From assembly GCA_963717195.1 (NCBI GenBank), contig CAVQVR010000002.1:124001-188000 (forward strand): DNA of 64,000 nt, in the 5' to 3' direction. The stretch is from JACDAE01 sp963717195 (GTDB taxonomy: Bacteria; Chloroflexota; Ktedonobacteria; Ktedonobacterales; Ktedonobacteraceae). The position numbers were made by a program, and so were the translations under genes. The notes beneath the pieces are model-generated. The model did no database searches, was not told the DNA's origin, and worked only from the letters and a program-made list of their open reading frames with translations. Shown one piece after another: positions 57,174 through 64,000 of this stretch. Each line of letters starts with the position of its first letter. Positions within the stretch are counted from its first letter, which is position 1.

Positions 57174-58349
57174 ATGCCATTCGATCTTCAGCGTGCCCGT
57201 CAGAATACACCCGGCTCTGCTCACGTACTCCATTTCAATAACGCAGGCTCCTCACTCATGCCACAACCCGTTCTCGACGCAACCATCAATCACTTACAAC
57301 TTGAAGCTCAGATTGGCGGCTATGAAGCTTTTCAACAGGCAAATGATGCAATTGAACACGTGTATGATGCAGCAGCCTCACTGATCGGTTGTACTCGCAC
57401 CGAGATCGCTGTTCTCGAAAATGCTACCCGCGCCTGGGATATGGCCTTCTACTCTATCCCATTTCAAGCTGGCGACCGTATTCTCACCAGCATAGCCGAG
57501 TATGCCAGCAACTATATCGCTTTTCTACAGATTGCGCATAAGACCGGTGTCGTTGTTGAAGCTATCCCCAATGATGAACATGGACAGGTATCGGTTGAAG
57601 CATTACTCAACATAATTGATGAACGCGTCAAACTGATCGCAGTGACTCACGTACCCACCAGTGGCGGACTCGTAAATCCTATTGCGGAAATAGGGAAAGT
57701 GGCACGCGAAGCAGGTATTCTGTATCTCGTAGATGCCTGCCAGTCCGTAGGACAGATGCCCATTGATGTCAACACGATTAATTGCGATATGCTCTCAACA
57801 ACGGGGAGAAAATATCTGCGTGGACCTCGTGGAACTGGCTTTTTATATGTACGCCGCTCCGTGCTTGAACGTCTCGAACCTCCTTTTCTCGATATGCATG
57901 CGGCGACATGGATTGCACGCGACCGCTACGAGATGCGATCCGATGCACGACGCTTCGAGAATTGGGAGGCCAACTACGCAGGCAAGATCGGCCTGGGCGT
58001 CGCCATCGATTATGCCATGCAGTGGGGAGTAGATACAACCTGGCGACGCATCAAAACCCTGGCCTATCAATTGCGTACACAGCTCAGTCCACTCTCCGGC
58101 GTGATTGTGCGAGATCGCGGCATCATCCAATGCGGGATAGTGACCTTTACGATAGAGGGTAAGGAACCGGAGACAATCCAGCAAGCACTCACAGACCAGC
58201 ACATCAACGTCTCGGTCTCCGTAGTCGAATCGACGCGCCTGGATATGGAGGCTCGCGGCCTGACCAGCATGGTGCGTGCATCGGTACATTATTATAACAG
58301 CGAAGAGGAGATTGAGCGCTTCTGTAAGCTGATAGAGAAGATGATATAA
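57174..58349 (+). CDS. Class V aminotransferase, cysteine-desulfurase/EgtE-like
   Basis: The 391-residue PLP enzyme opens with LHFNNAGSSLMPQPV and shows LVDACQSVGQMPIDV and the lysine motif STTGRKYLRGPRGTGFLYV. Typical of the isopenicillin-N-epimerase/cysteine-desulfurase-like class V group, where EgtE (C-S lyase of ergothioneine synthesis) also belongs. There are no other ergothioneine genes nearby, so the substrate is open. AGAGGA lies upstream of ATG 57174. Remnant copy 2 follows immediately. Confidence 0.85.
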   Translation: MPFDLQRARQNTPGSAHVLHFNNAGSSLMPQPVLDATINHLQLEAQIGGYEAFQQANDAIEHVYDAAASLIGCTRTEIAVLENATRAWDMAFYSIPFQAGDRILTSIAEYASNYIAFLQIAHKTGVVVEAIPNDEHGQVSVEALLNIIDERVKLIAVTHVPTSGGLVNPIAEIGKVAREAGILYLVDACQSVGQMPIDVNTINCDMLSTTGRKYLRGPRGTGFLYVRRSVLERLEPPFLDMHAATWIARDRYEMRSDARRFENWEANYAGKIGLGVAIDYAMQWGVDTTWRRIKTLAYQLRTQLSPLSGVIVRDRGIIQCGIVTFTIEGKEPETIQQALTDQHINVSVSVVESTRLDMEARGLTSMVRASVHYYNSEEEIERFCKLIEKMI

Positions 58350-58350
58350 A

Positions 58351-58584
58351 AACGTTTTTCTGTGGGAAGAAGAACCTGATAGATTGCTACGTCCAGATCT
58401 CGAAGGAATGTTGCCCTTGCTTCCTCTAATGAAAGGATCTGAACAAACACGTGATGAGACCATTGGAACGATGATTGAGGGCTTGAGAATGGCTGGCAAA
58501 GACGATATACTAGCACCAGGATACACATTTGCAAGCCTGGTCTATCAGACTGGGGACGACAAACAATGGCTCAAAAGGATTTAA
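58351..58584 (+). pseudogene. C-terminal remnant of an Rpn-type nuclease gene, copy 2
   Basis: The frame reads LWEEEPDRLLRPDLEGM, LPLLPLMKGSEQTRDETI, then ASLVYQTGDDKQWLKRI. It is related to copy 1; DNA blocks of 19-23 identical bases are shared. It starts two bases after the class V aminotransferase stop codon and has no N-terminal nuclease half. PDRLLRP and LEGMLPLLPL are the recognisable family blocks. Confidence 0.65.
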
Positions 58585-58588
58585 CACT

Positions 58589-59626
58589 ATGGCTTTCCCT
58601 CTCTCCGTTCTTGACCTCTCGCCCGTCGACTCCGGTTCGACCGGAGCACAGGCATTACGCAATACCATTGATCTTGCTCGTCATGCTGATAAACTAGGCT
58701 ATAAGCGTTATTGGCTCGCTGAACATCACAACACCACTTCCCTGGTAAGTTCCGCTCCCGAAATTTTGATCGGGCACGTCGCCGATGCTACTACAAACAT
58801 CCGCGTCGGCTCCGGTGGCATCATGTTGCCCAATCACGCGCCATTGAAAGTTGCGGAGACATTTCGTGTGCTGGAGGCTCTCCATCCAGGACGCATCGAT
58901 CTGGGCATTGGCCGCGCACCAGGAACTGATCGGATAGCCGCCCTGGCACTACGCGGCACGGAAGAGGCTCTCGGCGCGGATGAGTTTCCTGAACTGCTTG
59001 CCGAATTGCTCGCCTTTACCGGGGGACAGTTTCCAGAACACCATCCCTTCCGTTCCGTGAAAGCCACACCAGATGATGTCGACCTTCCTCCCATCTGGCT
59101 GCTTGGTTCAAGCGGATATAGCGCACAGGCTGCGGCACAGTTGGGTCTAGGCTTTGCGTTTGCCCATCACATCAATCCTGTTGCAGCTCTACCGGCGATC
59201 CAGTTCTATCGCGACAACTTCATACCCTCTGTCTACCTCAAAGAGCCACATATAATTCTTGCGACCTCGGTTATCTGTGCGGAGACGGACGAGCGTGCTG
59301 AATATCTCGCTTCATCGATGCGCCTGACCTGGACACGTATGCAGAGCGGCAAATCGGCTCCCATCCCCAGCCCTGAGGAGGCCAGCGCTTACCACTATAA
59401 TTCGCTGGAGCTGGCCCACATGCAGTCTTATCGCGCACGACAAACACTGGGCAGCCCGACAACGGTGAAAGCACGCTTGCTCGAACTTGTTGATCAGACC
59501 GGGACCAACGAATTGATGATAACAACGCTTATCTATGGGCATGAGAACCGCGTAAGATCGTACGAGTTGCTTGCTGAGGCATTTGAATTGCAACCACCTG
59601 CAGATGCATCAAACAAAAGCGCGTAA
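58589..59626 (+). CDS. LLM class flavin-dependent oxidoreductase (MsnO8-like)
   Basis: The 345-residue protein is a luciferase-like monooxygenase. Landmarks: LSVLDLSPVDSGST, GYKRYWLAEHHN, GSGGIMLPNHAPLKVAE and FRVLEALHPGRIDLGIGRAPG, then WLLGSSGYSAQAAAQLGLGFAFAHH. These fit the MsnO8 subgroup. Cofactor FMN or F420 is possible. ATG 58589 (MAFPLSVLDL) is chosen over the GTG-like upstream frame at 58529, which overlaps the remnant. A 98-bp gap follows before the convergent GCS2 gene. Confidence 0.9.
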   Translation: MAFPLSVLDLSPVDSGSTGAQALRNTIDLARHADKLGYKRYWLAEHHNTTSLVSSAPEILIGHVADATTNIRVGSGGIMLPNHAPLKVAETFRVLEALHPGRIDLGIGRAPGTDRIAALALRGTEEALGADEFPELLAELLAFTGGQFPEHHPFRSVKATPDDVDLPPIWLLGSSGYSAQAAAQLGLGFAFAHHINPVAALPAIQFYRDNFIPSVYLKEPHIILATSVICAETDERAEYLASSMRLTWTRMQSGKSAPIPSPEEASAYHYNSLELAHMQSYRARQTLGSPTTVKARLLELVDQTGTNELMITTLIYGHENRVRSYELLAEAFELQPPADASNKSA

Positions 59627-59724
59627 GATAACATTTATACATTGAGGAAGAAAGAAATGCAAGAATAGAGCATCAGCGAGAAAGGTGCTCTATCCTCAAC
59701 AAGTTAGTACCAATTAAGAAAAAC

Positions 59725-60902
59725 TCACTTTGCCTGTTTAGCAAGCTTGCGCGACCTGAAACGTAGCGACTTACGAGCCTCATTCGTATCATCCGTCTTC
59801 ACACCCTTCATCGTGCGCTCAATCAAAAAATGGGACACCTTTTGCGGATCATTGCTTTCCTGGTAGATAGCTATCTGACGATCAGCACCCGTTCCCTGGG
59901 GATCATCCATTAATGCACGAATGTAATCAATCTCACGACGACAGCCCAGATCATCCACCAAATCATCAACAAAATCTAGCGTCTCGCGTAAAGCATCACG
60001 CATACTTAAGCGACGCAAACGCTCAAAGTCGAGCACCTCGGCGTCCAGGCCATAGCGCATAGCACGCCACTTGTTCTCCTCAATATAATCGCGCCTCATA
60101 CTGGGAACTGCCTTGTCTCGCTCATTCAGATAAGATAGTTTCGCCACCAATGCCTGGCAGAGCGCGGCAATCCCCAACGTATCTTCTAACGTTGAAGGCA
60201 TATCACAGATGCGAAACTCCAGAGTATCAAAGAAGGCATGTGGACGAATATCCCACCAGATTTTTTTGCCGTTATCGATACATTCCATCTCAACAAGATC
60301 CTGCACATAACGGTCGAACTGGCTCCAGGAAGTGAATATATCCGGCATTCCACTACGTGGAAAGCGCTTCCAGACAACCGAGCGATACGATTTGATACCT
60401 GTCATGCGCCCATTCCAGAATGGAGAATTCGATGAAAGCGCTACAAGCTGTGGTAACCAACTCCGTACCTGATTCATAATCTTGATTGCCAGTTCTTTGT
60501 CCGATACCGCAACATGCACATGCAAACCAAAGATCAGAATGGAGCGTCCAACATCCTGATATTCCTCCTCCATTTCGACATAACGGTCTTTATCAGTAAG
60601 CTCCTGCTCCATCCAACTTGAGCTTGGATGAGTGCCCGCGCTGACCAGGGCCATCCCTTCCTCGTTCACCAGACGTGAAAGCAATGTGCGTGCTGAATAT
60701 AATTCTTTGCGTGCAGCAGCCAGATCAGGCAAAATATCAGACACGAATTCCACCGTCGACTGCAGCATTTCCGGCTTGATCTTCTCTTCAAAGTAGGGTG
60801 CACCCTTATCCAGAATGCTTTGTGCACACGAACAGAGTTCCCCGAGTTCCGCTTCACCAGTTGGAACTCTTCTTCGATACCAAGCGTAAATTGGTCTGCC
60901 AT
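59725..60902 (-). pseudogene. GCS2-type carboxylate-amine ligase (YbdK-like), one frameshift
   Basis: The repaired product has about 392 residues. ATG 60902 follows GGAGGGAG and reads MADQFTLGIEEEFQLV; the frame then breaks at 60852-60857 (CTTCAC on the plus strand) and continues as EAELGELCSCAQSILDKG if one G is added. Later landmarks: SAGTHPSS, ILIFGLHVHVAV, SPFWNGRMTGIKSYRSV and DTLEFRICDMP. The family forms glutamyl-amine or glutamate-cysteine bonds (weak GCL activity in YbdK). Basic C-terminus (KSLRFRSRKLAKQAK). Confidence 0.85.
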
Positions 60903-61163
60903 ATCTCCCTCCAGCAACCATACAATGAAGTTTTTCGTAAGTGCTCTACCAGGATAATACGGATGAAATGGCTATTTAGACTTTCCGTGAGCATTTCATC
61001 GTCTTTATACTTTGACAAACGTGCAATTTTAGGGTGGGAGCCAGAATTGCAAAAATTTAAGGCGTACCTCTATGATATATACTTAATAATGAGAATTGAA
61101 TTGTGACTCACAGTGTGTTGTAATAGGTCAGCAAGGACTTTCAGAGAAAGGCACGGCACATAC

Positions 61164-61505
61164 ATGGCAATACGAAAACAAGAACACGGCGACGATCATA
61201 CTGAGAATGAGACATATGTCACGCTGCAAATCAGTCCACGATTACAGCGACGGATAAAAAAAGCCATCGCAGAAAGCGATCAGTCCGTACAAGAGTATCT
61301 CGAAAATGTACTTGAACAAACCATCCCTAAAGAAGTCGATGAGGCCAATGAGGTACAGAGAAAACCAGTCACAAAGGAGACGTTAGCCAAAATACTCCAG
61401 GCAAGCGACGAGATAATGCAACGCACACAGGGACAAATTTTTGAAGATCCGGTAGAAGTCATTCGTAAGATGCGAGAAGAACGAACACAGGAGTTAGGAC
61501 AATAA
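61164..61505 (+). CDS. VapB-like antitoxin
   Basis: This 113-residue protein has a ribbon-helix-helix-like segment near residues 20-55 (YVTLQISPRLQRRIKKA, QSVQEYLENVLEQ) and a Glu/Lys-rich C-terminal tail, as in antitoxins that wrap around the toxin. ATG 61164 (MAIRKQEHG) is preferred over a GTG at 61113. The stop overlaps the toxin start (TAATG), the hallmark of a translationally coupled toxin-antitoxin pair. Confidence 0.75.
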   Translation: MAIRKQEHGDDHTENETYVTLQISPRLQRRIKKAIAESDQSVQEYLENVLEQTIPKEVDEANEVQRKPVTKETLAKILQASDEIMQRTQGQIFEDPVEVIRKMREERTQELGQ

Positions 61506-61951
61506 TGAGAAGTGTTGTGGTGGTAGATGCTAACATAGTGGTTAAATGGGTTATCAATATGCCAGACTCAAGTGCAGCTAAGGCATTATTAACAGATTGG
61601 ATCAATAGAGGGATAACAGTACTCGCTCCCACCTTGCTTGTTTATGAAGCCTGTAATGCCCTTTACAAGTATGTACATACTGGTCAAATTTCACTTGAAG
61701 ACGCAAAGCAAGGTCTGGAAGAAGTCATATTACCAGGTATAAAATTTGATTTTTCAAAAGAGTCGGCACTTAATGATCGTGCTCTGAAACTGACTCACCA
61801 ATTCAAGTTGCCCGCAATATATGATGCATACTACCTTGCACTTGCAGAAAGAGAAGGTTGCGAACTCTGGACAGCGGACACCCGTATGTGGAAAGCCGTC
61901 CACACCAACCTCACATGGGTACACAATCTGAGCGAGTATTCCACCAGCTAA
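61505..61951 (+). CDS. PIN-domain RNase toxin, VapC family
   Basis: The 148-residue protein has four conserved acidic residues: Asp8 in VVDANIVVKW, Glu48 in LVYEACNAL, Asp107 in PAIYDAYYLALAE and Asp125 in LWTADTRM. PIN toxins cleave tRNA or rRNA when free of antitoxin. The length is normal for VapC. Co-translated with the gene before it; the pair should repress its own promoter. Confidence 0.92.
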   Translation: MRSVVVVDANIVVKWVINMPDSSAAKALLTDWINRGITVLAPTLLVYEACNALYKYVHTGQISLEDAKQGLEEVILPGIKFDFSKESALNDRALKLTHQFKLPAIYDAYYLALAEREGCELWTADTRMWKAVHTNLTWVHNLSEYSTS

Positions 61952-61982
61952 TAAGCCTCTCCCCCTCGTTCCCCACATCACA

Positions 61983-61991
61983 TGGTATAAT
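61983..61991 (+). promoter_or_regulatory. Extended -10 promoter element
   Basis: TGGTATAAT, the third copy of this nine-base element in the window, is 41 bases before the PfpI gene. Confidence 0.5.
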
Positions 61992-62032
61992 ATCTCCATA
62001 CTAGACATAGCATTCATGGAGGGAGACACACA

Positions 62033-62554
62033 ATGCGCTTACAAGGTAAAACCATCGGCTACTTTGTCGCTCAGGAGGTCGAAGACCTGGAATTCTGGGT
62101 TCCCGTGATGCGACTGCGCGAAGAAGGAGCCAGGATTATCGTCATTGGCCTGTCGACAAAAACCGTACGTGGAAAACATGGCCTTGAAATGACTCCTGAT
62201 GTAAGCATTGAAGAAGCTCCCACCGCCGATAAACTGGATGGGCTTGTTATTCCCGGCGGCTGGGCACCCGATAAGCTGCGCCGCAACCAGGGCGTGCTAC
62301 AACTTGTACGCGCCATCCAGGCTCAAGGCAAAATTATTGGTACGATCTGCCACGGCGGCTGGGTTCCTATCTCAGCAGGCATTATCCATGGACGCAAAGC
62401 TACTGGCTCAACTGGCATCAAAGACGATATTACCAACGCAGGCGGCATCTGGGTAGATGAAGCTGCATTTCGTGAAGGCAATATGGTCTGGGGACGTGTT
62501 GTGGAAGATATTCCTGCGTTTTGCCGTGAGTTGGTCGCTGCACTTGCGGAATAA
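62033..62554 (+). CDS. DJ-1/PfpI family protein (YhbO-like deglycase or protease)
   Basis: The 173-residue protein has the PfpI core: GLVIPGGWAPDKLR and ICHGGW with Cys106 as nucleophile and His107, plus an early Glu (EDLEFW). Members are stress-response deglycases or peptidases; the exact activity is debated. ATG 62033 follows GGAGGGAGACACACA. HicB follows ten bases after its stop, so both share the promoter at 61983. Confidence 0.92.
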   Translation: MRLQGKTIGYFVAQEVEDLEFWVPVMRLREEGARIIVIGLSTKTVRGKHGLEMTPDVSIEEAPTADKLDGLVIPGGWAPDKLRRNQGVLQLVRAIQAQGKIIGTICHGGWVPISAGIIHGRKATGSTGIKDDITNAGGIWVDEAAFREGNMVWGRVVEDIPAFCRELVAALAE

Positions 62555-62563
62555 GAAATTAAT

Positions 62564-62794
62564 ATGTATAGATTTCTTATTATCATTGAAAAGGGCAACG
62601 AAAACTACGGAGCTTATGCACCCGATCTACCCGGATGTGTTGCAGTGGGAGATACTCCTGAAGAAGTTGAAAAAAATATGCAAGAAGCAATCAAGATGCA
62701 CTTGCAAGGAATGATTGAGGATAACGAGCCTATCCCAACTCCACATACCACCGCTCGCTATCTGGAGGTTCCTATTTCAGATCCGGCTGCATAA
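62564..62794 (+). CDS. HicB-like protein, no HicA partner seen
   Basis: This 76-residue protein has the HicB antitoxin fold pattern: FLIIIEKGNENYGAYAPDLPGCVAVGDTPEEVEKNMQEAIKMHL. A HicA toxin with its double-stranded RNA-binding fold would be expected next to it, but none is in the 113-bp gap that follows nor upstream. Orphan HicB-type genes are common. It has no extra DNA-binding domain, so self-regulation is unlikely. Confidence 0.85.
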   Translation: MYRFLIIIEKGNENYGAYAPDLPGCVAVGDTPEEVEKNMQEAIKMHLQGMIEDNEPIPTPHTTARYLEVPISDPAA

Positions 62795-62907
62795 TAGCCT
62801 CATCCAAACGCTTGACACAAATAGATAGATAACCATCTCTAAATAAACATCCAACTTTGGTAACCGATTATCCTTTATAGAGAGCCTTTGAAAGGACTGG
62901 AGGGGGC

Positions 62908-64000
62908 ATGAGTCGATTTCTTGATACTCTGGCACAACGCGTCATTATCTACGACGGCGCAATGGGAACGAATATACAGCGCTATGAACTGACCGCCGCA
63001 GACTATGGCGGCCAGGCGACCGAAGGCTGCAACGAATACCTGGTCCTGACGAAACCGTCAGTGATCGAGGAGATTCATGCAGGCTTCATGGAGGCGGGAT
63101 GCGATGTGATCGAGTCCGATTCGTTCACTGCCAGTCGCTTGAAACTTGATGAATATGGCATTGGACACCTGACACGCGAGGTTAATCTGACTGCCGCACG
63201 CCTGGCACGTAGCGTTGCTGATCGCTTTAGCACACCAGAACAACCGCGCTTTGTAGCAGGTTCGATTGGCCCAACTGGTATGCTGCCATCCTCCAGCGAT
63301 CCCCTCTTGAGCAATATTACTTACCAACAACTGGTCGAGATTTTCCGCGAACAGGCGGCAGCCCTACTCGAAGGTGGCGTCGATGTTCTTCTGATCGAGA
63401 CCAGCCAGGATATCTTAGAGGTCAAAGCCACCATCACTGGTCTACGCCTCGCCATGCAACAGATCGGGCGCACCGTTCCCATTCAGGCCCAGGTCTCGCT
63501 CGATACCAGTGGGCGCATGCTTCTAGGCACCGACATTGCGGCGGTAATGACCACACTGATTGCTCTACGCGTGGATATTATAGGCTTAAACTGCTCGACG
63601 GGACCGGAGCACATGCGCGAACCAGTACGCTTCCTGGCCGAGAATTGTCCTCTCCCCATCTCGACGATTCCTAATGCGGGCATTCCACTGAACGTCAATG
63701 GGCAGGCATTCTATCCCTCGGAACCCGAAGCAATGGCAGAGGCATTACGCGACTTTATTACCGAATTTCGGCGTCAATATTATCGGCGGCTGTTGTGGCA
63801 ATAGCCACGAACACCTGCGAGCAATTGTACAGGCATGCCGCAACGTAACAAGACATCCTCGCCCAATCGCTGATGACAACTTCAGCCAGAAGGATTTCAC
63901 ACAGATTACGCCGCCGTTGGTATCCAGCGCCATCCGCGCCACAACGATGCAGCAAGATCCACCTCCCCTGCTCGTTGGAGAACGCGTCAATGCCCAGGGG
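62908..64000 (+). pseudogene. metH: Cobalamin-dependent methionine synthase, N-terminal part, one frameshift, cut by window end
   Basis: The visible frame is the homocysteine-binding domain: IYDGAMGTNIQ, GCDVIESDSFTASR, ETSQDILEVKA and GLNCSTGPEHM with a zinc Cys. It breaks at GAATTTC (63763-63769); without one T it reads EFGVNIIGGCCGNSHEHLRA, the second zinc Cys pair, and goes on to LLVGERVNAQG, the start of the pterin-binding domain. That marks MetH and not the two-domain MTHFR fusion. SD GGAGGGGG precedes ATG 62908. The enzyme methylates homocysteine to methionine; frame loss in such a gene suggests a sequence error. Confidence 0.85.

Noticed and set aside
62795..62907. HicA toxin gene or cobalamin/SAM riboswitch before metH
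   Set aside because: The 113-bp gap is too short and shows no matching reading frame or conserved riboswitch core; a TTGACA at 62812 lacks a good -10 box.
1..64000. CRISPR arrays, rRNA, tRNA and complete insertion sequences
   Set aside because: None was recognised; the repeats found are palindromes or coding repeats.

Overview
The window looks like a chromosomal segment of a soil-type Chloroflexota bacterium, most likely of the class Ktedonobacteria. This is inferred from the gene mix, not from a marker gene: two deazaflavin (F420)-type oxidoreductases, an LLM-class flavin enzyme, large TPR proteins, a secreted pectinesterase and a G1 glutamic peptidase, an actinomycete-like secreted RHS protein, and widespread intergenic palindromes. 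No rRNA, tRNA, CRISPR array or intact insertion sequence was seen.

Layout. 1-7.0 kb: the end of a TPR protein, a conserved hypothetical, a secreted enzyme-like protein, then a minus-strand row of immunity-type genes (DUF1963/YwqG, SMI1-KNR4, a broken VNF-type gene, a 128-aa protein). 7.0-13.7 kb: a 2,200-residue secreted RHS/YD-repeat polymorphic toxin on the same strand, directly upstream of that immunity row. 14.5-21.5 kb: cca, nadK, recN, an FAD oxidoreductase, NUDIX and GNAT genes. 21.7-35.6 kb: a plus-strand housekeeping run with a GT-C membrane protein, two TPR paralogues, rlmD, maf, gluQRS, mscS, nadD, DUF951, an MFS transporter and a membrane HExxH protein. 35.9-42.7 kb: accessory genes, including a MauE-like protein fused to a Cys-rich tail, Uma2, a pectinesterase with a LacI-type operator, an AT-rich G1 peptidase and an internally duplicated membrane protein. 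42.7-47.2 kb: mutS-mutL. 47.4-59.6 kb: PLP enzymes with a MocR regulator, a dirigent-like secreted protein, an alpha/beta hydrolase, DUF4139, deazaflavin and flavin oxidoreductases, and two remnants of an Rpn-type nuclease gene. 59.7-64 kb: a GCS2 ligase, a VapBC pair, PfpI, an orphan HicB and the start of metH.

A feature that dominates the window is broken reading frames. Eleven single-base indels interrupt eight genes, including cca and metH, which are unlikely to be dispensable. Plus-strand genes all carry one extra base, three of them inside the same heptamer GAATTTC; minus-strand genes all lack one base. Sequence error is the simplest explanation. Interrupted genes are typed as pseudogene here, but most are probably intact in the organism.

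The best candidates for new biology are the RHS toxin with its immunity row, the MauE fusion with a MauA-like Cys-rich domain, a 28-bp palindrome that has become the translated C-terminus of MutS, and a very short membrane-anchored protein at 47997-48146.
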